Source: Streptomyces caatingaensis
GTDB taxonomy: Bacteria; Actinomycetota; Actinomycetes; Streptomycetales; Streptomycetaceae
Length of the DNA stretch: 64,000 bases
Assembly (NCBI RefSeq): GCF_001187435.1
Contig: NZ_LFXA01000004.1
Coordinates: 655,326 to 719,325 of the forward strand
Direction: 5' to 3'
The notes below the pieces were generated by a model. That model was not told the DNA's origin, ran no database searches, and saw only the letters and a program-made list of their open reading frames with translations. Made by a program: the position numbers and the translations under genes. Of the stretch, positions 26,577-37,422 are shown piece by piece (position 1 is the first letter of the stretch; every line of letters starts with the position of its first letter).

Positions 26577-27739
26577 GGCTGGACCAGGGCGCTCAGGTCC
26601 GCGAAGCGGCGGGCGCCGATGCCGTTGACCCGGCGGAGCTCCTCCACCGAGCGGAAACCGCCGTGCTCCGTGCGGTAGTCGACGATGTGCCGCGCGAGGA
26701 CCGGGCCGACGCCCGGCAGGGCGTCGAGCTGTTCCGCCGTCGCGGAGTTGAGGCTGACCGGGCCGCCGCCCGCGCCGGGCCGCGGCGGGCCGCCGGCCGG
26801 ACTCGCCCCCGGCGCGGGGGCGTTGGGCGGGGCGCCGACCACGATCTGCTCCCCGTCGGTGAGCACCCGCGCCCGGTTGAGGCCCGTCATGTCGACGCCG
26901 GGGCTCGGCCCGCCGGCCGCTTCCAGGGCGTCGACGACCCGCGATCCGGGCGGCAGCCGCCGGATGCCCGGGTGGCGCACCTTGCCGGAGACGTCGACCA
27001 CCACCACGCCCCGGGCCGGTGGGGCGGGAGCCGCGGGCGGGGCCGCGGCCCGGCCCCGTTCGCGGGGCGCGGCGGCGGCCACCGGCTCCTCCCGGGCGGG
27101 GGCCCTGACGGTCTGGGGGCGCCCCGTCCAGAAGTGGTACGCGGCGAAGACGCCGGCGGCGGCCAGCACGACCGCCAGCGCCGCGAGCGTCCGCGGCTCG
27201 ATGCCGCACCGCACCTGCGCCCACAGCACCAACCGCCGCACCCCGCGCGGCGGATCGGCGCCCCCGCCGACGCCCCGGACGGCCTGCCGCCCGGCCCGGG
27301 GAGCCGGGAAGGGCCGGTCTCCGGCCCCCGGGGAGTGCTCGCCCTCGGTCACCGCGAGCGGCCCGTGCCCGCCGCCCGCCGGATGCGGGACCTCTCTTCG
27401 CGGCGTACGGCCGCGCCCCGGCCGCCGTACCGGACGGCCCGGCGGCCGGTCCCGGGCGGGCACCCGCGCCCGGCCACGGACACCGGCCCCCGCGGCCCCC
27501 GTGACGCCCGTGGCGCCCGTGGCGCCCCTCCCGCCGACAGCGCGGCCGCCGCCGGGATCACCAGCGGGGTCACTGGCGGAATCAACGCCGGGATCACCGG
27601 CGGGATCTCTGGCGGGATCAACGCCGGGATCACCGGCGGGAAGGCCCGCGGAGACCCCCTCTCCCCGCACCGCCCCCTCCCCCACCAACAGCGCCGCGCG
27701 TTCGGCCGTTTCACGTCCGGTCAGTGATGCGTTCGTCAT
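26573..27739 (-). CDS. comEA: ComEA-family helix-hairpin-helix DNA-binding protein
   Basis: About 388 residues. A long Pro/Gly/Arg-rich N-terminus precedes one membrane segment (RTLAALAVVLAAAGVFAAYH, about residues 180-200), then a SLBB domain (VVVVDVSGKVRHPGIRRLPP, GSRVVDALEAAGG). The C-terminus has two helix-hairpin-helix motifs: VSLNSATAEQLDALPGVGPV and GGFRSVEELRRVNGIGARRF. ComEA binds incoming DNA outside the membrane. The N-terminal extension is unusual and includes a minisatellite-like GDPGVDPA-type repeat. ATG 27739 was chosen; a GTG at 27781 is possible, and neither has a good ribosome site. It is coupled to comEC. Confidence 0.85.
   Translation of the reverse strand: MTNASLTGRETAERAALLVGEGAVRGEGVSAGLPAGDPGVDPARDPAGDPGVDSASDPAGDPGGGRAVGGRGATGATGVTGAAGAGVRGRARVPARDRPPGRPVRRPGRGRTPRREVPHPAGGGHGPLAVTEGEHSPGAGDRPFPAPRAGRQAVRGVGGGADPPRGVRRLVLWAQVRCGIEPRTLAALAVVLAAAGVFAAYHFWTGRPQTVRAPAREEPVAAAAPRERGRAAAPPAAPAPPARGVVVVDVSGKVRHPGIRRLPPGSRVVDALEAAGGPSPGVDMTGLNRARVLTDGEQIVVGAPPNAPAPGASPAGGPPRPGAGGGPVSLNSATAEQLDALPGVGPVLARHIVDYRTEHGGFRSVEELRRVNGIGARRFADLSALVQP
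27554..27640. repeat. Minisatellite in the 5' part of comEA
   Basis: Short GGGATCACCGGCG-like units repeat in tandem. An exact 24-base block occurs at 27581-27604 and again at 27617-27640 (period 36, in frame). It encodes Asp-Pro-Gly/Ala repeats in ComEA. Confidence 0.8.
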
Positions 27740-27959
27740 GGAGCGGACGCTAGGGCCTTCCGCCCCGTCCCCGTCGATCACGGGGAAAAGCCGTGGAAAA
27801 GCCGGGAGTTGTGGATAACTTCGTCACCCGGCCGGGGGAACGCGCTCAACGCCCATCACGCCACCGCCCGTTGCTGCCCCGCGCCACCGCCCACTACCCC
27901 ACACCACGGCACCACCAAGCCAACGCACCACCCCACCACGGCGCCACCGCCCTCCCGCC

Positions 27960-28805
27960 CTACCGCGGCGACACCACCACACCCAGCAACCCCGGCCCCG
28001 TATGCGCCCCGATGACGGCGCCGACCTCGCTCACGTGCAGCTCCCCCAGGCCGGGCAGCCGGTCGCGGAGGCGTTCCGCCAGGAGGGCGGCGCGGTCGGG
28101 GGCGGCCAGGTGGTGGACCGCGAGGTCGACGGCGGCGGTGCCGGCCCGTTCGACGGCGACCTCCTCCAGGCGCGCGATGGCCCGGGACGCCGTGCGGACC
28201 TTCTCGCGGAGTTCGATCCGGCCGCCCTCCAGCTGGAGCAGCGGCTTGACGGCCAGCGCCGACCCCAGCAGGGCCTGCGCGGCCCCGATGCGCCCGCCCC
28301 TGCGCAGGTAGTCGAGGGTGTCGACGTAGAAGTACGCGGAGGTGCCCCCGGCGCGCTTCTCGGCGGCGGCCACCACCTCGTCCGGGGTGCCGCCCGCCTG
28401 CGCCGTCTCGGCGGCGGCCAGGGCGCAGAAGCCCAGCGCCATCGCGACCATCCCGGTGTCCACCACGCGGACCGGCACGGGCGCCTCGCGGGCCGCGAGC
28501 ACGGCGGCGTCGTACGTACCGGAGAACTCGGCGGACAGGTGCAGCGAGACGACCGCCTCGGCGCCGGCCTCCGCCGCCGCGCGGTAGGCCCCCGCGAACA
28601 GCTCGGGGGCGGGCCGGGAGGTGGTCACCGGCCGCCGCTTCTGGAGCGCCTGGGCGACCGACCGGGCCGAGATCGCGCCGCCCTCCTCGAGGGCGACATC
28701 GCCCAGGACCACCGTGAGCGGTACGGCCGTGATGCCGTGCCGCTCCATCGCCTGCGGCGGCAGATAGGCCGTGGAATCGGTGACGATGGCGACATGGCGG
28801 GACAT
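27960..28805 (-). CDS. DegV family fatty-acid-binding protein
   Basis: A 281-residue cytoplasmic protein that binds fatty acyl chains and in some bacteria presents them to a fatty-acid kinase (FakA). It opens with MSRHVAIVTDSTAYLPPQAM, the DegV hallmark, followed by LTVVLGDVALEEGG, RRPVTTSRPAPELFAGAYRA, VVSLHLSAEFSGTYDAAVLA, FYVDTLDYLRRGGRIGAAQA and ALAVKPLLQLEGGRIELREK. ATG 28805 starts the conserved MSRHVAIVTDS. It lies between comEA and the membrane protein gene; spacing is over 100 bases on each side, so it is probably transcribed on its own. Confidence 0.92.
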   Translation of the reverse strand: MSRHVAIVTDSTAYLPPQAMERHGITAVPLTVVLGDVALEEGGAISARSVAQALQKRRPVTTSRPAPELFAGAYRAAAEAGAEAVVSLHLSAEFSGTYDAAVLAAREAPVPVRVVDTGMVAMALGFCALAAAETAQAGGTPDEVVAAAEKRAGGTSAYFYVDTLDYLRRGGRIGAAQALLGSALAVKPLLQLEGGRIELREKVRTASRAIARLEEVAVERAGTAAVDLAVHHLAAPDRAALLAERLRDRLPGLGELHVSEVGAVIGAHTGPGLLGVVVSPR

Positions 28806-28908
28806 GCCCCGGAGGTTACCCGTCCGCCGCCCGGCCGGGCGGCCCGGCCCCGAAGGTGATCGTTTCAGACCGGGGACCACCGCGGAAGGGGAATCGCGAC
28901 CGGAGACG

Positions 28909-29691
28909 TCAACCGGCCGTCCGCTTCTGCCACTTGTCCTGGAACCGGCCGTGCGTCCCGCCGGTCTCCCAGGGATGTCCGCCCTCCTGCGACGGCTGCC
29001 GCCCCGCTATCGAAGGCCGCTCCGCGGCGGGCCCCGGAGAAGACGCTGTGGACGGAGAAGACGCCGGGGACGGAGAAGACGCCGGGGACGAAGAGGACGC
29101 CGAGGACGGAGAGAACGGAGAGGACACCGAGGGCTCGCCCTCCTCCACCGGCGTCCAGTGCCGCAGCGCCCCCGCCTCCATCCTGATCTGCTCGCTCAGG
29201 TCCGCCAGGTCGTCGTCCGAGAAGCGGCGCGCCCGGTCCTGCGCCGCCCACCGCAGGGAGTCCGCGGAGTGCCGGATGCGCTCGGTGCGCTCCCGGAGGG
29301 CGGGCAGGCTCTCCCGCACCCGCTCGGCGTTCGGCTCGGACTCCAGCCTCCGCAGCTCCTCGTCCAGCTCGCGGCCGTGCCCGCTCAGCCGCTGGAAGAG
29401 GGCGAGGGACTCACCGAGCGACGGGTCCTCCCGGACGCCGAGCCGCAGGGCGTCCTGCGTGGCCCGCATCGTCGTGCGCAGGGACAGCCGCAGCTCGGCG
29501 ACCTCGCCGCCCGCGCCCGGCACGGTGTACCGGCGGGCCTTGAGCCGGGTGTCCTCCACCGTGCGCCGGGCCTGGCCGACCGTGCGGTCCACGCCGCGCT
29601 TGACGGCCTTCACCGCCTTGACGGTGGCGACCACGCCGAGGGCGACGAGCACCGCGAAGACCAGAGCGACGATCACGGCCGCGGCTTCCAT
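28909..29691 (-). CDS. Hypothetical single-pass membrane protein with coiled-coil and Ser-rich tail
   Basis: About 260 residues. It has one N-terminal membrane helix (MEAAAVIVALVFAVLVALGV), a basic stretch (VKAVKAVKRGVDRTVG) and a helical, coiled-coil-like region (GESLALFQRLSGHGRELDEE, then RVRESLPALRERTERIRHSA). It ends in a Ser/Pro low-complexity tail (SSASSSSPASSPSPASSPST). The ATG at 29691 has GAGGAGCG just upstream. No family is recognised; the layout recalls small Streptomyces membrane-anchored septal or envelope proteins. It lies downstream of leuS in the same direction, 210 bases away. Confidence 0.8.
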   Translation of the reverse strand: MEAAAVIVALVFAVLVALGVVATVKAVKAVKRGVDRTVGQARRTVEDTRLKARRYTVPGAGGEVAELRLSLRTTMRATQDALRLGVREDPSLGESLALFQRLSGHGRELDEELRRLESEPNAERVRESLPALRERTERIRHSADSLRWAAQDRARRFSDDDLADLSEQIRMEAGALRHWTPVEEGEPSVSSPFSPSSASSSSPASSPSPASSPSTASSPGPAAERPSIAGRQPSQEGGHPWETGGTHGRFQDKWQKRTAG

Positions 29692-29901
29692 GGGCGCTCC
29701 TCGGCGGGGTTCGGGACAACAGAATGACGACGACGCACCTCTCCACCGTAAACGGCACGGGCAGGCCGCGGGTTCCAGCGGAACCCCCAACCTGCCCGCA
29801 GCCGACCCGTAGGGGACGGATCCCGCCGGGCACCGCGCCGGGACCGCTGCCCGAACCGCCACGCCCGGACCGCTACGCCCCGGACCGCCGCCCCGGAACC
29901 G

Positions 29902-32787
<2,886 letters not shown>

Positions 32788-32871
32788 CGTCCTCAAAGCT
32801 CCATCGATCGTCGTCTCTGCCTGCGGACAGCGCGTCTCCGGGCGCCCCGGAAACCGAGGGACGCGGAAACG

Positions 32872-32895
32872 AAAAAGCCCCTCGCACAGGAGGGG
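32872..32895 (-). terminator. Attenuator terminator upstream of leuS
   Basis: On the minus strand CCCCTC (32895-32890), loop CTGTGC and GAGGGG (32883-32878) are followed by C and five T residues (32876-32872). This is an intrinsic terminator lying 85 bases before the leuS start and 43 bases after the leader stop codon, where it can only act as an attenuator. Confidence 0.8.
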
Positions 32896-32897
32896 AC

Positions 32898-32947
32898 GCC
32901 GCGCCGATTCCGACCGGGGGTCACCGGTCGGCACTGATCAGCGCGGC
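32898..32947 (-). promoter_or_regulatory. Leader RNA helices of the leuS attenuator
   Basis: CCGACCGG/CCGGTCGG (32910-32917 with 32924-32931) forms a local hairpin. An outer helix can pair 32937-32947 with 32898-32908 (one wobble), enclosing it. The outer 5' strand overlaps the leader stop codon, so a ribosome finishing the leader would disrupt it. How the helices compete with the terminator is not resolved by eye. Confidence 0.55.
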
Positions 32948-32976
32948 TCGCTAAGCAGGAGGCGTACGGCACGCAT
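32938..32976 (-). CDS. Leu-rich leader peptide of leuS
   Basis: ATG 32976 to TGA 32938 encodes MRAVRLLLSEPR, 12 residues with three consecutive Leu codons (CTC CTG CTT). It begins six bases downstream of a -10-like TAATCT (32988-32983), so the transcript may start at or next to the ATG and be leaderless. Its position before a helix cluster and an intrinsic terminator, ahead of leucyl-tRNA synthetase, is the layout of ribosome-mediated attenuation. Confidence 0.7.
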   Translation of the reverse strand: MRAVRLLLSEPR

Positions 32977-32982
32977 GGGCCC

Positions 32983-32988
32983 AGATTA
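32983..32988 (-). promoter_or_regulatory. Candidate -10 box for the leuS leader transcript
   Basis: TAATCT on the minus strand, six bases before the leader ATG. No convincing -35 is seen at the usual distance in the GC-rich upstream sequence. Confidence 0.45.
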
Positions 32989-32998
32989 CCGCAGGGGT

Positions 32999-33030
32999 GC
33001 CGGGCCCCGCACCGAGGTGCGGAGCCCGGC
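32999..33030 (-). terminator. Terminator downstream of the S53 protease gene
   Basis: GCCGGGC...CCGCAC (32999-33012) pairs with GTGCGG...GCCCGGC (to 33030), a long GC stem with one bulged mismatch, starting just after the protease stop. It lies between that gene and the leuS leader promoter. Confidence 0.7.
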
Positions 33031-33035
33031 GACGC

Positions 33036-35012
33036 TCAGTGACGGGGCCGCGGGACGTAGGAGGTGACGTAGCCGTCGGCCGGGGAGCCGACGCCGGTGA
33101 CGTCGTCGTAGCCGACGGTCGCGGACAGCGAGCTGTCGGAACCCATGCTGCGCAGCGAGACGGTGGTGCCGCCCTTGGCGTCGACGCCGTTGACGAAGTC
33201 GACGCGGACGTTGCCGATGCCCTGGTTCTTCCCGAGCGGGTGGTCGGTGACGTCGTGGTACGCGGCGGTGCCGTACCGGTCGTAGAGGGCCGGGTTGGCG
33301 AAGCCGATCGGGACGCCGTGGCGGGCCTGCTGGGCGAGGGCCTGGACGCCGGCGATCACGGGGGCGGCGAGCGAGGTGCCGCCGATGCGGTACTCGGCGT
33401 ACTTCACGGACGTGTCCGGGAAGGTCTGGGTCTGGCCGACGAGGAAGCCGGTGGTCGAGTCGGCGACGGCGGCGATGTCGGGGCCGACGCGCATCGGCTT
33501 GGTCGCGCCGTCCGCCTCGGCGAGCGCGTCGGGGACGACGCCGCGCTGGTAGAAGGGCTGCTCGAAGAGCTTGCTGGTGCCGCCGCCGGCGCCGCCGGTG
33601 AAGTCGCCGGGGAAGCCCTCCCAGGCGTGGCCGTCCTTGGAGAGGTCGGCCCGGTGGGTGCCCCAGCCGGTCTCCCACAGGTACCTGTCGCCCTTGCCGA
33701 CGGCGAGCGAGGTGCCGCCGACGGAGGTGGCCCAGGGGGAGTTGGCGGGGGTGTCGACCTGCTTCCGCCCGTGCTTGTGGGCGTTGTCGCCGTCGTCTCC
33801 GGAGGAGAAGTAGAAGCCGATGCCCTCGACGGCGCCGGTCTGGAAGACCTGGTCGTAGGCGGCGGCCACGTCGGGGGTCTCGTGGCTCTCGACGTCGCTC
33901 CAGGAGTTGGAGACGATGTCGGCCAGCCGGTTGTCCACGATCTTGTGCAGGGAGTCGATCAGGTCGTCGTCCTGGCAGGAGGCTCCGGCCACGTAGAGGA
34001 TGTTCGCCTCGGGGGCCACGGCGTGCACGGCCTCGACGTCCAGGGTCTCCTCGCCGTACCAGCCGGCCGCGTCGCACTCGTCGGGCGAGGCGTGCGTCCA
34101 CGTGCCGGGCAGCACCTGGGAGAACTGGCCCTTGCGGTACGGGCGGTCGCCGTTGCGCCGCGCGTACTGCTCGATGTCCTTGACGATCGTCGGCGAGGCG
34201 TACGCGTCGGTGATCGCGACGGTGACGCCCTTGCCCGTGAAGTTCCTCGCCCCGTAGGCGGCGCGGAGCTGCTTCCCGGTGTAACCCTTGACCGCGTAGG
34301 GGGCGTGGCCGCCGTAGGCCGCCGGGAGGCTCTTGTCCACGTTCGAGCCGTAGTACGTGGAGAACGGGCCGGAGTTGACGAACGCGGCGCTCGGGCCGGG
34401 CAGTTCGTCGTCGCGGTGGGCGCGGCGCGGCGCGTCGTCGAGGCCCACGACGGTCAGGACCGCGTCGCCGACCGAGGCGGGGACGGTGGCGGTGCTGGAC
34501 GGGGCGTGGTACGTCCGGCCGTCCTTGACGTAGTCGTGCAGCCGGGTGCCGAACGCCTTGCGGACGGCGGCGGCGTCACCGGCGACCGAGACGTAGTGGC
34601 GGTTGGTGCCGGTCACCTTCAGGCCCGCGGACTTCAGCCATCCGGTGACCCCGGCTATCTGGCCGCCGGTCGGGCCGAAACGATTCTGCGTCTCCTGCGC
34701 CGTCAAGTACCTGCCGTACGAGGGCGACTTGGGGTCGGAGACGGCGCGGGCGTAGGCGGCGAGGCCCCGGGCGTCCCGGCCGGCGAGGTAGACGCGGGCG
34801 GTGACGGTCCTCGACTCCGGGGTGGCGCCGCGGTCCGCGCGGGCGGTGGCCCACTCCGGCCTGGTGCCGGCCAGTGCCTGCCGGCCCTGCGGCCCGTCGG
34901 CGGCGCCGGCGGCGGGTGCGCCGAGCGCCAGCGCCCCGGCCACCAGGGGCAGTGCGGCCGCCAGGGAGAGGCCCGCGCGTGCTCCGGAACGGCGTGATCG
35001 CCGTGATCTCAT
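33036..35012 (-). CDS. Secreted S53 family peptidase (sedolisin/kumamolisin type)
   Basis: A 658-residue secreted serine-carboxyl protease. A Sec signal peptide (MRSRRSRRSGARAGLSLAAA, then a hydrophobic core ending GAPAAGAADG) is followed by the activation prodomain (about 45-220, RPEWATARADRG). The catalytic Glu/Asp lie in YGEETLDVEAVHAVAP (about 319-326), the oxyanion Asp in FYFSSGDDGDN (about 405), and the nucleophile in RIGGTSLAAPVIAG (Ser about 546). The C-terminal calcium site is YHDVTDHPLGKNQG. ATG 35012 has AGGGGG upstream. It is probably autoprocessed outside the cell and active at acidic pH, as known for the family. Confidence 0.95.
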   Translation of the reverse strand: MRSRRSRRSGARAGLSLAAALPLVAGALALGAPAAGAADGPQGRQALAGTRPEWATARADRGATPESRTVTARVYLAGRDARGLAAYARAVSDPKSPSYGRYLTAQETQNRFGPTGGQIAGVTGWLKSAGLKVTGTNRHYVSVAGDAAAVRKAFGTRLHDYVKDGRTYHAPSSTATVPASVGDAVLTVVGLDDAPRRAHRDDELPGPSAAFVNSGPFSTYYGSNVDKSLPAAYGGHAPYAVKGYTGKQLRAAYGARNFTGKGVTVAITDAYASPTIVKDIEQYARRNGDRPYRKGQFSQVLPGTWTHASPDECDAAGWYGEETLDVEAVHAVAPEANILYVAGASCQDDDLIDSLHKIVDNRLADIVSNSWSDVESHETPDVAAAYDQVFQTGAVEGIGFYFSSGDDGDNAHKHGRKQVDTPANSPWATSVGGTSLAVGKGDRYLWETGWGTHRADLSKDGHAWEGFPGDFTGGAGGGTSKLFEQPFYQRGVVPDALAEADGATKPMRVGPDIAAVADSTTGFLVGQTQTFPDTSVKYAEYRIGGTSLAAPVIAGVQALAQQARHGVPIGFANPALYDRYGTAAYHDVTDHPLGKNQGIGNVRVDFVNGVDAKGGTTVSLRSMGSDSSLSATVGYDDVTGVGSPADGYVTSYVPRPRH

Positions 35013-35233
35013 GAAACCCCCTGCGATGCGAGTGGTTCGCTGCGGTGTGCGCGGGGCGCACACGGGAGGTCACTCTTTCGGCGAACCGTTCATGCAGGGG
35101 GCATGTTCTCGTCAATTGGCGACCAAGGAACGGTCATGAACATGCAAGAGCCCCCACCGTGAGGGCGCGTGGGGGCGGGGGCATGCCGCACACACGGAAG
35201 GGCCGCCCTCCCGGACGACCCTTCCGATTCCTG

Positions 35234-35306
<73 letters not shown>

Positions 35307-35428
35307 TTGTTCTCTTGTTGCCGCCCGGTCTCCCCGGCGACACCCAGAACATTACACGGACCCCTGCCCGAAGCCCAAATCGATGAACGAGGCAACCCCA
35401 TTCGCCCGATTTGTCGGGATCGCCCCGT

Positions 35429-35662
35429 CTAGGCCGTCGCGAACGAGTAGAACCGCTTGAGCGCGCAGTGCTCGTCGAGCAGCCGCCCGTAGATCGGCTC
35501 GCCCTCCAGCTCGCGGTAGGTCTCGATGGGGTCGCCCTTTATGATCAGCGCCCGGGCGCACTCGACGCACCAGTACTGGTAGTCGGGGTTGACCGGGTCC
35601 ATATCGCGCACGATGGGCGTCCCACTGCCGCACCAGTCGCACTTCCGGCTGTGTGCACCCAT
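35429..35662 (-). CDS. Small zinc-ribbon protein
   Basis: A 77-residue protein with KCDWCGSGTPIVRDMDP near the N-terminus and YWCVECARALIIKGDP in the middle, two CxxC knuckles that would bind one zinc ion. The C-terminus is LLDEHCALKRFYSFATA. GGAG lies upstream of ATG 35662, inside the end of the preceding mini-gene. Function is unknown; a nucleic-acid or protein adaptor role is plausible. It is coupled to the 50-residue zinc-ribbon gene upstream (4-base gap) between the two tRNA genes. Confidence 0.75.
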   Translation of the reverse strand: MGAHSRKCDWCGSGTPIVRDMDPVNPDYQYWCVECARALIIKGDPIETYRELEGEPIYGRLLDEHCALKRFYSFATA

Positions 35663-35666
35663 TGAC

Positions 35667-35819
35667 TCAGCTCCAGCTGTGGCCGCAGGCCGTGCAGACG
35701 TACGAGACACCGCCGTTGTCGCCGAGCACCTGGGCCACGTGAGCGGATCCACAAGCCGGGCACTGGAGGGCGGTCGCTCCGGGAAGACCGCGGGTCGCCG
35801 CGGGAACGCACACCGGCAT
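35667..35819 (-). CDS. Very small zinc-ribbon protein
   Basis: A 50-residue protein read from ATG 35819: MPVCVPAATRGLPGATALQC begins it, followed by CPACGSAHVAQVLG and VCTACGHSWS at the end. Two CxxCG knuckles form a complete rubredoxin-like or transcript-factor-type zinc ribbon. A clear ribosome site (GGGAGGGAAAGAG) precedes the ATG. It ends 4 bases before the next mini-gene and is presumably its partner. No function is assigned. Confidence 0.75.
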   Translation of the reverse strand: MPVCVPAATRGLPGATALQCPACGSAHVAQVLGDNGGVSYVCTACGHSWS

Positions 35820-36019
35820 GTCTCTTTCCCTCCCCTTCACCCCGTCCGCGCCCGGCCGTCCGATTCTGCCACGGGACGGGCGCCCGGGTCAGTGCCCCGG
35901 ACGCATAAGGAACGCGCCCCTCCGCCAACGCCGGGAGGGCGGTGGCCCGTTGGGGCCGGAGCGACGGGAAAAACAGCGATCCCGCCCCTCCGGGAGGAGG
36001 GACGGGATCATCCGTAGCG

Positions 36020-36092
<73 letters not shown>

Positions 36093-36216
36093 GCTGTTCC
36101 GGTCTTCCCGGAGGTTTCCCTCCGCGTTCCCCGCGAACAAGAAGAACTTTAGCCTGTGACCTGCCCGAAGGGGAAATCGGGCCGGAGCGGGGCCCGCGCC
36201 CCGGCCCCGCGGGTGC

Positions 36217-36870
36217 TCAGTCGTCGTCGCCGAGGACGGGCTCCGGCAGGGTGCCGGCGTTGTGCTCCAGCAGCCGCCAGCCGCGCACGCCCTCGCCGAG
36301 GACGGACCAGCAGCAGTTGCTGAGGCCGCCCAGCGCCTCCCAGGAGCGGGACTCCAGGCCGAGCAGCCGCCCGATCGTGGTGCGGATGGTGCCGCCGTGG
36401 CTGACCACGACGAGGGTGCCGCCGTCCGGCAGCTTCTCGGCGTGCGACAGGACCACCGGCGCGGCCCGGTCGGCCACCTCGGTCTCCAGCTCGCCGCCGC
36501 CGCGCCGCACGGGCTCGCCGCGCTTCCACGCCGCGTACTGCTCGCCGTACCGCTCGATGATCTCCTCGTGCGTCAGGCCCTGCCAGGCACCGGCGTACGT
36601 CTCGCGCAGCGCGGAGTCGCCCACGACCGCCAGGCCGGTGAGCGCGGACAGCTCGGCCGCGGTCGCGGCGGCCCGCTTGAGGTCGGAGGCGACGATGGCG
36701 TCGGGCTTCATGGCCGCGAGCAGCCGGGCGGCCCGGCGGGCCTGGGCGACGCCGGTGCCGGTCAGCTCGATGTCCGTGGAGCCCTGGAAGCGGCGCTCGA
36801 CGTTCCAGGCGGTCTGGCCGTGGCGCCACAGCACGATCCGGCGGCCCCGGCCGCCCGCGCTGCCGTTCAG
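36217..36870 (-). CDS. Histidine phosphatase family protein (phosphoglycerate mutase-like)
   Basis: A 217-residue enzyme of the RHG phosphatase superfamily. The phosphohistidine motif is IVLWRHGQTAWNVERRFQGS near residue 12. It is followed by SDLKRAAATAAELSALTG, LRETYAGAWQGLTHEEIIER and the second catalytic His in VVVSHGGTIRTTIGRLLGLE. No ATG, GTG or TTG fits the N-terminus; the reading frame starts best at CTG 36870, which overlaps the rsfS stop as CTGA and has GGAG seven bases upstream. The substrate is unknown. It forms an operon with rsfS upstream. Confidence 0.85.
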   Translation of the reverse strand: MNGSAGGRGRRIVLWRHGQTAWNVERRFQGSTDIELTGTGVAQARRAARLLAAMKPDAIVASDLKRAAATAAELSALTGLAVVGDSALRETYAGAWQGLTHEEIIERYGEQYAAWKRGEPVRRGGGELETEVADRAAPVVLSHAEKLPDGGTLVVVSHGGTIRTTIGRLLGLESRSWEALGGLSNCCWSVLGEGVRGWRLLEHNAGTLPEPVLGDDD

Positions 36871-37307
36871 CTCAGGTCTCCGTCCAGGCTCTCCCGGGCC
36901 TCCTGGGCGCGGGCGTACTCGTCGGCCTTGCCCCGGGTCGCCACGGCGTCCTCGGGCAGGGCGATCTCCGGGCAGTCCTTCCACAGCCGCTCCAGCGCGT
37001 AGAAGACGCGCTCCTCGCTGTGCTGGACGTGCACGACGATGTCGACGTAGTCGAGCAGCACCCAGCGGGCGTCGCGGTCGCCCTCGCGGCGGACGGGCTT
37101 GGCGCCCAGCTCCTTCAGCAGCCGCTCCTCGATCTCGTCGACGATCGACTTGACCTGGCGGTCGTTGGGGGCCGAGGCCAGCAGGAAGGCGTCGGTGATC
37201 GACAGCACGTCGCTGACGTCGTACGCGATGATGTCGTGCGCGAGCTTGTCGGCGGCCGCCTGGGCGGCGGCCTGGATGAGCTCGATGGAGCGGTCCGTGG
37301 CGGTCAC
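36867..37307 (-). CDS. rsfS: Ribosome silencing factor RsfS
   Basis: A 146-residue protein that binds L14 and prevents subunit joining during starvation. Visible are TATDRSIELIQAAAQAAADK, then AYDVSDVLSITDAFLLASAP, NDRQVKSIVDEIEERLLKEL and VLLDYVDIVVHVQHSEERVF, ending in the Arg/Glu-rich C-terminus. Length is the actinobacterial norm. GTG 37307 gives the conserved start. The stop overlaps the CTG of the histidine phosphatase, so the two are coupled. The LCP gene and nadD lie upstream in the same direction, the usual Streptomyces order nadD-LCP-rsfS. Confidence 0.95.
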   Translation of the reverse strand: MTATDRSIELIQAAAQAAADKLAHDIIAYDVSDVLSITDAFLLASAPNDRQVKSIVDEIEERLLKELGAKPVRREGDRDARWVLLDYVDIVVHVQHSEERVFYALERLWKDCPEIALPEDAVATRGKADEYARAQEARESLDGDLS

Positions 37308-37422
37308 AAGCCATGCTTTCGGTAGGGGGTCCGTACCCGTCAAGGGTCTCACGACCGGCCGCCGGACCTCCGGGGAGTTTCCGGGCCCCGCTTCCCCGGC
37401 CCGCTTCCGGGGCCCGGGAGGC

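Noticed and set aside
22785..27224. One 1479-residue frame covering comEC and holA as a single fused gene
   Set aside because: Both domains have clear separate starts and a coding gene lies antisense in the join; it is reported as an open-frame anomaly rather than as a fusion.
32788..32990. A T-box riboswitch upstream of leuS
   Set aside because: No T-box consensus or specifier loop is visible; the Leu-rich peptide and terminator fit attenuation better.
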